Positions 43,601 to 54,000 are shown, counted from the first letter of the stretch. The stretch: DNA of 64,000 nt from Xanthomonas arboricola pv. juglandis (GCF_001013475.1 NZ_JZEF01000001.1:597472-661471), one strand, 5' to 3'. Notes: generated by a model from the letters alone, not told the origin. A program made the numbers and translations.

Positions 43601-43984
43601 CACTGACAGAATCCGAACAGATAAGGCTCTTACGCGGCATCCATGCCGCGTAAGGTCCCGCGACGGTAGGCGGGCAAGGACCAGTCGAGATGGTCGGTGT
43701 GCAAGGTCGCGAGCAAAACATGACGTGTGTTGTTTGGATAGCGTCGCCTCCGATCAGCCTTCCAATGCACCCCGAGCAACAAGCAGATTTTTGCCAAATC
43801 ACCGACCAACTCTCTGATGCGGTGTCCTCGCCGGTTGCGGGGCCGTGTGGCGGCATGGATGCCGACACCGAGCCCCCAGGGAAGGGGTTACGGCGTGGAC
43901 CACGAGCGGCGAGGGCACCGCGCCCTCGGCCAATCAGGCTTTTGACTGAGAGCGTCACGCTGAAGCCGTTGTACTCACTGCCGC
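43601..43984. other. Intergenic region upstream of the IS110 element
   Basis: Apart from a perfect 12-base inverted repeat CTTACGCGGCAT-CC-ATGCCGCGTAAG at 43629-43654, nothing recognisable is seen. A minus-strand frame of 139 codons spans 43569-43988, but its low-complexity Ser/Pro/Arg composition, and its overlap with the element flank, argue against a real gene. Confidence 0.4.
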
Positions 43985-45151
43985 TCACTTTCCGTCGGCA
44001 CCCAGCACCTGCGCCGCATCCACGATATCCACGCCCTGCAGCTGTCCCAGCCAGTTGTCGAACCAGGGCTTATGCATCGCGCCCACCACCGCAAGCACAC
44101 GTGCACCGGGTTGGTCGGCAAAGCTGGCACGCACGTTGGACACCATGCGCAGGTTGCGGATTTCCCAGCCGGATACGTAGCGATAGCCGTAGCGCTGCGG
44201 CGAACCCTCGCTCAGTGCGGCGCGAAAATCCACCGCGACGGCTAACTGCTGGCTGGCCGGCAGGTTGATCGCGCGATAGAGCTCCAGCAACTTGCCTTGA
44301 CTTGCCAGTTGGTCCTCGTGCTCGCGCATGGCGCTTGCCCGCGGCGCGGCCTTGCCCCAGGCGGCCTGGATCGCCTTGCCGTACGCCGCCGGGTCGCCCA
44401 GGTCTACATTGTCGCCGGTGTGATCGTCGGCCGGGTGGACGCGCTGCAGGCCAAGGCGTGCCGCCAGTCGCGCGGCGATCTGGTAACTCTCGTTCGGGCG
44501 TTGCTCCATCTTGCGCAGTCGCGCGACCAGCGCCGCATCCAGGCCGTCGCCGCTGCGCTGTTCGGCTGGCGCAAGCTGCAGCCACTGCACCAGCGCAGAT
44601 GGTGGCTCGCCCGAGGCCAGAAACAGCGCAGCCAGGTGCCGGCGCTGTGCCGGTGTGGGCGTACTGGGCAAGCTGCGGAGCGCTACACGGACCTGGCCGA
44701 GAGCGGTGGGAACGTCCAGCCCGGTGGCACGCGCCGCCTCGCTGGTGTCGGGGCAATAGGTCGTGGTGTCCTCGGGCAGATACACCGCCGGATGGCGCCG
44801 CATCAGGTCGCAGGTTTCGCCCGACAGGTCCTCTGTGGTGATGATGGTCGGCGCGTACGCGGCCAGCCGGTCCATCAGCGGTTGCAGCCGTGCTGTACCG
44901 ATATCGCTGCCCTTGGGCAACTGCGACAGATGCACGCTGCCGAGCACCAGCACCTGGGTGCGTGGCGCGGCCATCTCGGCATCCAGTTGCGACAGATCCA
45001 CCTGCGCCTGCGCGATGCAGGGCGCGATCAAGGCCAGCCACAGCCAGCAATGCGCCGGGCGTTTCAACTGCCTGGCAGACGCGCTGCCGGCATCGAGAAA
45101 TCGCGCTGCGGCGCGGGCACTGTGCGCGAAGCGCGGTAGGGATGGCTGCAT
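43985..45151 (-). CDS. DUF5694 / TraB-like secreted protein
   Basis: The 388-residue product has an N-terminal hydrophobic segment (CWLWLALIAPCIAQAQ, about residues 35-50) preceded by a basic stretch, so it is exported, with AQAQ as a likely cleavage site. The following TQVLVLGSVHLSQLPKG resembles the TraB-like start (a G-x-x-H-x-S pattern), then TIITTEDLSGETCDLMRRHP, and the C-terminus ARVLAVVGAMHKPWFDNWLGQL matches the (V/I)G-x-x-H end motif of DUF5694/TraB-type domains. Biochemical role unknown; metalloprotease-like activity is suspected for the superfamily. ATG at 45151 is preceded by AAGGACC. It diverges from the Tat-exported glycosidase gene. Confidence 0.78.
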   Translation of the reverse strand: MQPSLPRFAHSARAAARFLDAGSASARQLKRPAHCWLWLALIAPCIAQAQVDLSQLDAEMAAPRTQVLVLGSVHLSQLPKGSDIGTARLQPLMDRLAAYAPTIITTEDLSGETCDLMRRHPAVYLPEDTTTYCPDTSEAARATGLDVPTALGQVRVALRSLPSTPTPAQRRHLAALFLASGEPPSALVQWLQLAPAEQRSGDGLDAALVARLRKMEQRPNESYQIAARLAARLGLQRVHPADDHTGDNVDLGDPAAYGKAIQAAWGKAAPRASAMREHEDQLASQGKLLELYRAINLPASQQLAVAVDFRAALSEGSPQRYGYRYVSGWEIRNLRMVSNVRASFADQPGARVLAVVGAMHKPWFDNWLGQLQGVDIVDAAQVLGADGK

Positions 45152-45337
45152 GACGGTCCTTGTGGGTGGGGCTTGGGTTGCGTGGCGGTCTGGCGACGAT
45201 GTCGCCTGCGTCTGTGCAGCCAGTGTGGCTGCCACCGCAGATGCCGGCGTGGCCAGAAAGTCACGTGGCTAAATGGCAGGGGGCAGCAACTGGGCGCTGC
45301 GCCGTTGCTGCGATGGCAGCGCAGCAACAGCTGCTTG

Positions 45338-45354
45338 TGTGCGGATTTCCGCAT
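45338..45354 (+). promoter_or_regulatory. Palindromic operator candidate, exact copy of the 24420 site
   Basis: TGTGCGGATTTCCGCAT is identical in 17 positions to the sequence upstream of the hydroxyproline operon. The palindrome TGCGGA-TT-TCCGCA (45340-45353) ends 78 bases before the Tat-exported protein gene, in the divergent gap shared with the DUF5694 gene. Confidence 0.65.
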
Positions 45355-45431
45355 ACGTGCCAGACACGTGCCACAAGACGCAAGCCGCGCCGTCGCGCAC
45401 GATGTGGATGAGATCAACCGAGGGCGCGACG

Positions 45432-47789
45432 ATGGACCGCAGAAGCTTTTTGCGTCAGGGCATGGCGGCAACCGCGGCGGTGGGCGCGGGTGCCGCGCTC
45501 GCGCTGCCGGGCACGCCGCACACGCCGGCGACGTTGCCGCCACCGGCGCTGCCACGTCTTGAGGCGCTGCCGTCGGCCGCGCATGTCGGCAGCACGCTTT
45601 GCCGCTTTCGGCATCTGCAGCAGGACTGGACCGTCTACGAGCATCTCGACAACCCGCAGGGCCAGCTGACGCTGTGGACCGATAGCGGCATGCTGCGCCT
45701 GGACAAACGCACCGAGCCGGCCTACCCGGCCGAGGGCAAGCCGTACTTCGGGATGTCGCTGGCCGAGGTGGCGATGGCCGAGGCAGATCTGCTCGCCGAC
45801 CGCCTGCTGCGCGATGGCGACCCGGACGAGGCGCAGGTGCGCGATGTCGCGCCGCCGCCGGCCTCGCTGCTCGACCCCAAGGACAATGGTGGCCGCTGGC
45901 CGTGGACCACCTTCGTCGGCACGCGCGAAGGCCTGGACACCATGCCGATCCTGCCCAACGGCCGCAGCCGCACCTCGCGGCCGGAACACGCCTTCGCCGA
46001 GCTGGGCGAAGAGGCGCTGATCAAACGGCGCGAGGAAGGTCTGCTGGGTGGCTGGATGCCGGCGGTGCGCAAGGTGATGCGGCGCGAAGGCGAGGTCGAT
46101 AGCTGGTACGACGTGCTGGTGTTCGCCGATGTGCGTGCCAGTGATCGCTTCGTGGTGCAGACCTGGCATCGCACGATGCACGTACGCGGCGGCGAGATCG
46201 TCGGCGTGCATTACACCCACAGCTATCCCGCGTTTGCACCGTCGCGCAAGCCGGCCACGGCTGAGCAGTTCTACGCGGCGTTGATCGACTTCGCCGCGTA
46301 CTGGCAGCAGGCCCTGGACGGCACGGTGCAGGCGCAGCTGCCCGATGCCAGCTGGAACGACATGGCGCAGTTCGCCTTCGCGCGCGAACTGGTGGTGCGC
46401 CCCGGTGGGGACTATCCGAAGTACGGTGCGGTGGAGCGCGACTACTACGGCAACGAGTACGACGGTTTCCAGGACACCTTTACCAGCTCGTTCTACGCCA
46501 ATCTGGAATGGGGCCGCTTCGCGCAGGCCGCTGCGGTACTGGACAACTACTTCGACGATTTCGTGCAGGACGATGGCCTGCCGAACATGCGCGGGCCGGA
46601 GGTCGGGCAGTTCGGGCTGACCCTGTCGCTGCTGGCGCGCTATCTACGCTATACCGGCGATGCGGCGCGGCTGCGCCGCCTGCTGCCCAAGATCGCCGCC
46701 ACCGCCCAGCTGCTGTGCGAGCTGCACGACCAGGCGCTGGCATTACCGCGCAACGCGCATGGCCATGGCCTGCTGCACGGCTGGAACGAATCCGATGCCT
46801 GCCTGTTCCCCGACCCGTCGCTGTGGTGGAAACCGTATTACGCCAACAGCGCGCTGACGATACGCGGCTGGGAAGACATCGCCCAGGTCTGGAGCACGCT
46901 CGGTGGCGATGCCGGTCTGGCCACGCAATGGCAGCATCGCGCCACGCAGTTGCGCGCACGGCTGGAGGCCAGCCTGCGTGCCAACGTGCGCCGCGATCTG
47001 TCGCCGCCGTATATCGGCCCGTTGCCGGGCACCACACTGACGTTTCGCCAATCGCTGCTGCAGGAAAAGCCCAGCGAGCAGCAATGGCCGCACCGTGCGT
47101 ATGCGGAATTGCTGCAGGCCGATGTGCTGCCCGACGACCTGGCCAACCTGGTGATCGATTGCCTGCGCGGCCATGGCGGCACCAGCATCGGCGTGGTGGC
47201 CAACATCGCGCCGCCGGAGCCGGGCAGCCGCGATCTGCTCGGCTTCATTTCCTACGGCTATGCGCAACAGCTGCTGCGGCTGGATCGTATCGAAGAGTAT
47301 CTGTTGTTCGTCTACGCGCACCGCTACCAGGTGCATACCCGCGGCAGCTGGACCGCCGGCGAGGTCAGCGGCATCACCGGTGGCATGCCGCTGTTCTGCA
47401 TCCCCGCGCAGATGACCATCCCGTTGCTGCTGCGCTGGATGCTGGTCAGCGACGACAGCGCAGGCGAGCAGTTGTTCCTTGCGCGTGCGCTGCCGCGCGC
47501 ATGGCTGGGCAGCGGTGCAACAGTCGGTATCACTACGGCGCCGACGCGCTGGGGCAAGGTCACGCTGACGCTGCGCGCAGACGTCGATGCGCACCGCATC
47601 GACGCGCAGGTGCAACTGCCGGAGCACGCGCCCAAGCGCACCTGGCTGACGCTGCGCGCGCCACAGGGCACACGGCTGGATCGCGTGCTTGTGGACGGCA
47701 AGCCGGCACGTTTGCAAGGCCCGCATGCGGATCGCGTGGCCTTGTCTGGCAGCGCCGCCGTGGTGACTGTGCAGGCGTGGTACATGTGA
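45432..47789 (+). CDS. Tat-exported glycoside-hydrolase-like protein (six-hairpin type), unclassified
   Basis: The 785-residue precursor starts MDRRSFLRQGMAATAAVGAGAALALPG, a twin-arginine (RRSFLR) signal. The middle of the protein (about residues 320-640) has the repeated helix pairs and aromatic/acidic clusters of an (alpha/alpha)6 glycosidase: EYDGFQDTFTSSFYANLEWGR, LPNMRGPEVGQFGLTLSLLARYLRYTG and LHGWNESDACLFPDPSLWWKPYYANS. An N-terminal beta domain (about 60-300) and a C-terminal beta sandwich (about 690-785) flank it. I cannot assign a GH family; the cysteine cluster expected for GH127/GH146 is not seen. With GH121- and GH43-like genes nearby, an arabinose- or galactose-releasing role on plant glycoproteins is likely but unproven. 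Confidence 0.75.
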   Translation: MDRRSFLRQGMAATAAVGAGAALALPGTPHTPATLPPPALPRLEALPSAAHVGSTLCRFRHLQQDWTVYEHLDNPQGQLTLWTDSGMLRLDKRTEPAYPAEGKPYFGMSLAEVAMAEADLLADRLLRDGDPDEAQVRDVAPPPASLLDPKDNGGRWPWTTFVGTREGLDTMPILPNGRSRTSRPEHAFAELGEEALIKRREEGLLGGWMPAVRKVMRREGEVDSWYDVLVFADVRASDRFVVQTWHRTMHVRGGEIVGVHYTHSYPAFAPSRKPATAEQFYAALIDFAAYWQQALDGTVQAQLPDASWNDMAQFAFARELVVRPGGDYPKYGAVERDYYGNEYDGFQDTFTSSFYANLEWGRFAQAAAVLDNYFDDFVQDDGLPNMRGPEVGQFGLTLSLLARYLRYTGDAARLRRLLPKIAATAQLLCELHDQALALPRNAHGHGLLHGWNESDACLFPDPSLWWKPYYANSALTIRGWEDIAQVWSTLGGDAGLATQWQHRATQLRARLEASLRANVRRDLSPPYIGPLPGTTLTFRQSLLQEKPSEQQWPHRAYAELLQADVLPDDLANLVIDCLRGHGGTSIGVVANIAPPEPGSRDLLGFISYGYAQQLLRLDRIEEYLLFVYAHRYQVHTRGSWTAGEVSGITGGMPLFCIPAQMTIPLLLRWMLVSDDSAGEQLFLARALPRAWLGSGATVGITTAPTRWGKVTLTLRADVDAHRIDAQVQLPEHAPKRTWLTLRAPQGTRLDRVLVDGKPARLQGPHADRVALSGSAAVVTVQAWYM

Positions 47790-48201
47790 TCGCGGGCAGC
47801 GCATCGCGCTGTCGATACGGTGCAGTCACTCTCGTGCGCATCGGCATCGTGAGAGACCAGGGCATCGCCGATTAACCCTGTCAGCATGTAAGTCGGCACC
47901 AAGAGCTGCTATGCCGAAAAACATGGGCAAGCACGCGAATTTCCGCATGCAGTCTGGATAAATTCATCAAGACGTGGTCTTGCCGTTGCCGCAAGCTTTT
48001 TTCGCGTGGCCCGTCAGTCATCGGGTACGTGCTCTCAGGGGGAGAGCCGCCCCGCCGTCTTGCGTGGAGACCTGCCGTTTTGAGCGGCAGGTCGGTGCCT
48101 TTGTTTCTGTCGTGATCGATCTCTCACCTCGCGCTGCCGTAGTGCGGCTTGGCCGTGCGCGCAGGTGGGCCGTTGTCTCCGTGAAAGCACAAGGACTCCC
48201 G
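47790..48201. other. Long leader/promoter region of the first TonB-dependent receptor
   Basis: This 412-base gap holds the third operator-like site (47934-47947). A short stem CTTGC/GCAAG at 47979-47995 is followed by CTTTTTT, which could act as an attenuator, and a perfect nine-base hairpin GACCTGCCG-TTTTGAG-CGGCAGGTC lies at 48069-48093. The receptor mRNA leader is thus likely long and structured. No coding frame is supported. Confidence 0.5.
47934..47947 (+). promoter_or_regulatory. Variant operator-like site upstream of TonB-dependent receptor
   Basis: CGCGAATTTCCGCA matches the palindrome at 24422 and 45340 in 12 of 14 positions, with an intact right arm TCCGCA and a changed left arm. 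It ends 254 bases before the receptor start, within the non-coding leader. Confidence 0.45.
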
Positions 48202-51018
48202 ATGTCGCCCAGCCGTTCCACTGTCGCACCGCAGTACCGTCTTTTCAGGACCACCACGTTGGTCAAGGCAATCGTCTTCGGCTTGTCCATCACCGCGCTG
48301 CCGGTGTCCGCGCAGCAGCGTGCAGACAAGGTCGACGATGCAACCCAGACGCTTGATCAGATCAACGTCACCGGCACCCACTTGCGCCGTGTCGATGCGG
48401 AGACGGCCAGCCCGGTCATCGTGGTCGACCGGCAGCGCATCGAAGACAGCGGCAAGAGCACATTGGGCCAGTTGCTGCAGCAATTGCCGGCAATGGCCGG
48501 CTTCATGCCTGGCCCGGCGCTCAACTCCGGTTTCAGCCATGGCCGCGCGCTTGTTTCGCTGCGCAATCTGGGCCCAGAACGCACCTTGGTGCTGGTCAAC
48601 GGTCATCGGATGGCCGGTCCTGCAAGCAGCGTTGCTTCGGCGCCCGGCGTGGATGTCAATGCAATTCCGGCATCGATGGTGGAGCGTGTGGAAGTGCTCA
48701 CCGATGGGGCCTCGTCGGTGTATGGCTCCGATGCCATCGGTGGCGTGGTTAATGTCATCCTCAAGGACAGGTACGACGGCTTCGCCGCGACGGTCGACTA
48801 CGCACAGAGCACGCATGGCGATGCCAATAGCCGCACGCTCGGGCTGGAATGGGGCAAGACCTGGGAGCGTGGCGGGGTGATTCTTGGGCTCAGTCGCAAT
48901 TCGATGAATCCGGTGTTCAATCGCAACCGCAGCTATGCCGCCAAGGCAGTGGAATATCTCGATGGCCAGGTCAGCGAAATCCGTGGCGGCAATACGCGCG
49001 CGTTCATGAGCGATGGCCGCGTGCTGACGCCTGCGCAGGGCGTTGCACCCGGTCCTGTGGGTGAAGAGGCGTTTCGTCCTTACCAACGCGCAACCGACAG
49101 CTACAACGTCTACGACGCGCAGTATCTGATCACCCCGCTCGAGCGCACCAACGCCTCGTTGCACGGCAGTTTCGAGTTCACTCCGAACGTGCAGGGCTAC
49201 ATGGACGTGTTCTGGACCCGCAGCAAGACCACGTCGCGGCTGGATGCGTTCGACATGGAGATGCAGGGTGCGGCCGACAATTACTACAACCCGTTCGGCG
49301 ATCAATTGGACCGCTACCTGTTGCGCTCCACACAAGCCAATACGCGCGTCTACACAGCCACGATGTTCCAGACCAATATCGTGGCCGGCTTGCGTGGCCG
49401 TGTGGAAGGCAGCAGCTGGCAGTGGGATGCCGCAGCCGGTTATGCGCGTTACAAGGACACCCTGGTGCGCACCGGTTTTTCGATCGCCTCTGCGTTGAAC
49501 AATGCAGTGGGTGCGTCGTTTCTGGACAGCGATGGGGTGGTCAAATGCGGTGCGCCGGGTGCGGTGATCGCCGGTTGCACGCCGATCAATATCTTCAACC
49601 CCAACGACCCCGCCACCATCGCCGCGTTGCGCGGTACGCAGCGGGCGGTGGATCTGATCGACGAGAGCCAGATGCGCTTTGTCGATATCAGCGCCAATGG
49701 CGATCTGTTCACGCTGCCCGCCGGGATGGTGCAGGCCGCCGTCGGCCTGGTCTATCGCACCAACAAGTTCGCGCAGGGCACCAGCAGCGACGTGGCGGCC
49801 GCCGATGCCGATGGCAACTGCGACTACAACGACGGCTGCATCCTCAAGCAGGGGCGCGAGGAATCGGTGCGCGAGGCGTATGCAGAATTGCTGGTGCCGT
49901 TACTGAAGGATGTTCCATTCGCCAACACTCTGAACTTGAATCTGGGCTCGCGCTATTCCAAATACGACGCCTGGGGCGCCACCACCAACAGCAAGGTCGG
50001 GATCGAATGGCGGCCGGTCGCCAACCTGCTGGTGCGCGCAACCGGTTCGCAGGTATTCCGCGCGCCTGCGCTGGGCGATCTGTACGGCTCGCCGTATACC
50101 GCGGTGGTCGACAACACCGGCGAGTTCCAGGACACGTGCGAAGGCCTCACCGGTACGCCCAATCCGGCCTGCGCGAACGTCCCCAACGATGGCAGCTTCA
50201 CCAACACTGCGCAGTTCAACGTGGTGACGTCGGGGGCGAACAATATCGGTTTTCAGCTGGAACCCGAGCGTGGTCGCTCCTACAACGTCGGTATCGTGTA
50301 CGACCCGGATCAGGTACGCGGGCTGTCGCTCAACGTGGACAGCTGGCGCGTGGTACTGGACGACATGCTGTCCGGTGTCGGACTGCAGCAAGTGGTCAGC
50401 GATTGCTTCGAGGGACGCGACGCCGCGTTCTGCCCGTTGATTCAGCGCGATGCGGCAGGTCAGCTGACCCGTGTGTCGGTGCCGTTTTCCTACAACAGCG
50501 GCAAGGTGGATATCCGTGGCTACGATGCCGGCATCCACTACATCCTGGCCGATACCGCGTGGGGCGACTTTACGGCAGGGTTGGATGCGACATTCTTTTC
50601 CGACTATCGCTTCGCGGGCGATGCGCACAACTATGTCGGCGAAAATTCCGGCTGGGGCAACATGCCGCGCTGGCGCGCGGTGGTCAATCTGGCCTGGGAC
50701 AACGGGCCGTGGCATGCGAGTTGGACCACCCGCTATCTGGGCCGCACGGTCAACGGCAGTCAGTACGAAGATTTCTGCGCCGATACCAACGCCGATGGCA
50801 GCTGCCGCTACTTTCAGATCGGCTCGGTGGTGTACCACAACGCTTCGCTGAGCCGGAAGATCTCTTCCCTGCACAGCACGCTGGCCATCGGCGTGGACAA
50901 CCTCGCCGACCGCGCCCCGCCGCGTTTCTACAGCTATTCCAATGCGGCCAACACCGATGCCACCACCTACGACACCTTGGGCCGCTACTTCTGGAGCAGG
51001 TTGCGGGTGGAGTTTTGA
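48202..51018 (+). CDS. TonB-dependent outer-membrane receptor
   Basis: A 938-residue receptor with signal peptide (about 1-38, cleaved after PVSAQ), a TonB-box-like LDQINVTGT at about 51-59, the plug domain (STLGQLLQQLPAMAGF ... LRNLGPERTLVLVNGHRM ... VERVEVLTDGASSVYGSDAIGGVVNVILK) and a C-terminal beta-barrel ending in the aromatic signal FWSRLRVEF. It belongs to the large group of oligosaccharide/peptide receptors that accompany carbohydrate-utilisation loci in Xanthomonas. Placed directly before GH121-like and GH43 genes, it probably imports arabinosylated hydroxyproline glycopeptides or their oligosaccharides (inference). ATG at 48202 follows AAGGAC. Confidence 0.94.
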   Translation: MSPSRSTVAPQYRLFRTTTLVKAIVFGLSITALPVSAQQRADKVDDATQTLDQINVTGTHLRRVDAETASPVIVVDRQRIEDSGKSTLGQLLQQLPAMAGFMPGPALNSGFSHGRALVSLRNLGPERTLVLVNGHRMAGPASSVASAPGVDVNAIPASMVERVEVLTDGASSVYGSDAIGGVVNVILKDRYDGFAATVDYAQSTHGDANSRTLGLEWGKTWERGGVILGLSRNSMNPVFNRNRSYAAKAVEYLDGQVSEIRGGNTRAFMSDGRVLTPAQGVAPGPVGEEAFRPYQRATDSYNVYDAQYLITPLERTNASLHGSFEFTPNVQGYMDVFWTRSKTTSRLDAFDMEMQGAADNYYNPFGDQLDRYLLRSTQANTRVYTATMFQTNIVAGLRGRVEGSSWQWDAAAGYARYKDTLVRTGFSIASALNNAVGASFLDSDGVVKCGAPGAVIAGCTPINIFNPNDPATIAALRGTQRAVDLIDESQMRFVDISANGDLFTLPAGMVQAAVGLVYRTNKFAQGTSSDVAAADADGNCDYNDGCILKQGREESVREAYAELLVPLLKDVPFANTLNLNLGSRYSKYDAWGATTNSKVGIEWRPVANLLVRATGSQVFRAPALGDLYGSPYTAVVDNTGEFQDTCEGLTGTPNPACANVPNDGSFTNTAQFNVVTSGANNIGFQLEPERGRSYNVGIVYDPDQVRGLSLNVDSWRVVLDDMLSGVGLQQVVSDCFEGRDAAFCPLIQRDAAGQLTRVSVPFSYNSGKVDIRGYDAGIHYILADTAWGDFTAGLDATFFSDYRFAGDAHNYVGENSGWGNMPRWRAVVNLAWDNGPWHASWTTRYLGRTVNGSQYEDFCADTNADGSCRYFQIGSVVYHNASLSRKISSLHSTLAIGVDNLADRAPPRFYSYSNAANTDATTYDTLGRYFWSRLRVEF

Positions 51019-51042
51019 ATTGCCGGTGCAGAGGTTGATCGC

Positions 51043-54000
51043 GTGGACTTGCAGCTTTCAAAACGCCTGCGCCTGCGCAGATCCGGCGTGATGGCGTTCC
51101 TGTATCGGTACCGGCGCTGGCTGCGTGCGACGCCGCGTTGCGGTGCGGCAGCGCTGTTCTGGTTGGGCGCGGTCTTGAGCGTGCCGTCGGCAATCGCCAA
51201 GGACATGCAGGATGTGCCGATTGTGATGACCAACGCGGCCATTGGCGAGCCACGTTTTCGGGGGCTCGCGCATCCGGTGCCGGACAGCGGTGTGGCATTC
51301 GCGCCTGGCGGACAACTGGCAAGGATCTATGCCGCCGATATCGCCCACGGAGCAGGGCAGGCGCCGGGCAAGGATTTCTGGATCGACCGCATGCTGGCGC
51401 GCGAGGGCGAGGGCGAGGGCGGTGGTGCCGGCGACGACAACACGTGGCTGTTCACCCGCGGACGCGCAGCCTATCTGGCCGATCACCAACCCGCGCAACC
51501 CGGCTTTGTCGGCCAGGTGGCGTACTGGCATGCCACCGATTACGACGCGCTGCTGCGCATCCAGTCCACGCAAGCCACGCAGCCGGTGCAGTGGAAAGAG
51601 GACGCCACGCAGCGACGGCAGACGCCCAGCTATTTCAGCAGCGTGTTCGAGGATGCCAGCGCAGGCGTGCGCATGCGGTTGGTGAAGTACATCACCGAGC
51701 AGAATGTCGCAGTGGCCAGCATCGCCTTGTCCAGCCTGGATGGCGCGGCGCATACGCTGTCGGTACAGGCGCTTTCGCCGCTGGCGCAGCATGCGGACGG
51801 TAATGAATTGACCGGCGCCTTCGATGCCTACAACGCGATCACCACGGTGTTTGCGCGGCTGTCCGGCGACGGTTTTCGGGTGGACGGCACGCGTCTGCTG
51901 CGCGAGGTGGCCGTGCCCGCCACCGGCGAAAGCCCGGCAATGAAGCTGCAATTGGGCCTGCTCACGCACGAATTGCCGGAAGCGCGCGCCGAGTACACTC
52001 GCATTGCCGAGCAGTCGCCTCAGCAGGCGTATCAGCAGCACGTCAGCCATTACAACCGCTGGTGGGTGGACAACCTGCCGTATCTGGACACGCCCGACGA
52101 GAACATCACCAAGAGCCTGTTCTATCGCTGGTGGGTGCTGCGTTTCAATTTTCTCGATGCCAATGTGCCGGGCAACGATTACCAGTTTCCTGTCGCCATC
52201 GAAGGCGTGCTGGGTTACAACAACGCCATCGTGCTGACCACCGGCGTGTTTCTGGACGACCTGAAGTATCTGCGCGACCCGCTGTATGCCTACGGCAGCT
52301 GGCTCAGTGCCGGCGAAACCGCCGGCGGCGGCAAATACACCGACAATCCCGGCTCGCCGGAACACTGGTCCAACTCCTATGCGCAATACATCACCGCTTC
52401 GGCATGGCGGTCGATGCAGGTGCATGGCGGGCCGGCCGCACTGGCACAAAAACTGGCGCGCTACGGCAGCGGCGATGTGGATGGGGTGCTGGCCGCCTAC
52501 GACCTCAATCACAACGGCTTGATCGAATACGACTGGGCCACGATGACCGGCAACGATGCCGATGCGGTGTCGTTCGATTGGGCCAGACAGCACGGCCAGA
52601 TCCGCATGGATCGCACCGAAAGCGCGTATGTGTATGCCAACGCGCAGGCCGCCGCGCAGGCCGCATTACTGGCAGGCGACACCGCGACGGCACAACGCAT
52701 GCAGGCCACTGCGCAACGCATCCGCCATGCGGTGGTGGAGGTGCTGTGGCAGGACCACAGCGACAGCGCCGACTCGGTGGGCTTGCACGGCGATCTGCTC
52801 AAGCACCGCCAGGCCAGCGGGCCGCGCCTGCCGGTGGATTGGAAGGAAACCAACAACTATTACCCCTTCAGCGTGGGCCTGATGCCCAAGCAGGGTGAGC
52901 CGGACTACGATCCCAAGTATGTGCGCGCATTGCGGCTGTTCGCCGATGCGGCGCAGTACCCGCTGTTTCCGTTCTATACCGCCAACCAGGTCGATCTGCA
53001 GGCGCGCAGCAGCGGCGCCGATGCGGGCAGCAACAACTTTTCCACCATCAATGCGACGGTGGCGTTCCGGCTGCTCGGTGCAGCGTTACGCGAGTATCCC
53101 AGCCGGTATCTGAGTGCGCAGAGTTACCGCAAGTTGCTGTACTGGAACGCCTGGGCGCCCTATGTCGATGGCGACAACCGCTACCCGGATCAGAACGAGT
53201 TCTGGGCTAAGGGCAGTGCGAACGACGGTGGTCGGATCGGCTACCGCTCATGGATCCACCACACCCAGTTGGGTGCGACCAACTTCAGCATGATCGAGGA
53301 CGCGATGGGCTTGCGCCCGCGCAGCGACGACAGGATCGAGCTGTATCCGATCGATATCGGCTGGGAACATTTTGCTGCCGAACATCTGCGCTATCGCGAT
53401 CGCGACCTGAGTATCGTCTGGGACCGCACCGGCACTCATTACGGTGGCAAGGTGGGCAGGGGATATAGCGTGTATCTGGATGGCAGGCTGGCGTTTCGCG
53501 TCGACCGGCTGGCGCATGTGATCTACGACCCGGCGAGCGGGCAGGTGAGCGCAGCGCCGGATGCTGTCAATCGCAATGGTGTGGCGCAGGTGCTCGAGGC
53601 GCATCCCATGCAACTGGCGTCGATGTCGCAGGTGCGCTTTGCCGCGACCTCGCGCACCGCGCAGATCCTGGACAAGGCCGGCATGGACGTAGCACTTCCC
53701 ACAAGCGCCAGCCGCAATCTCGCCGAGGGCGTGCATGTCACCGCCAGCTTCGCCGCACCCGGTTTCCCGGCTGACGCAGCAGTGGATGGCAGCACCGCCA
53801 ATACGCCGTTCTGGGGCACGGTTGGCTCCCCATCGGCCAGCGACTGGATTGCGCTGGAGCTGGATAAGGCGCGGCAACTGGATCAGCTGGTGGTGTATTT
53901 CTATCGCAGTTCTTCGCCCGCCGGCGAGCAACATGGCTTTCCATCGGGAACCTGTCCCGGTTACGTCGCGCCATGGGTCTATGTTGTGCAGTACCAGGAC

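Larger units (their letters stand above)
42300..43620 (-). mobile_element. IS110-family insertion sequence (ends estimated)
   Basis: The element is recognised from its DEDD-serine recombinase at 42508-43416. IS110 elements have no conventional inverted repeats, so these limits are only a guess allowing for a non-coding flank on each side. The flank upstream of the recombinase gene (43417 onward, read on the minus strand) contains structured sequence and could hold the element's bridge RNA. Confidence 0.55.

Noticed and set aside
43569..43988. 139-codon minus-strand frame upstream of the IS110 element
   Set aside because: It overlaps the likely non-coding flank of the element, has Ser/Pro/Arg-rich low-complexity composition and no ribosome site.
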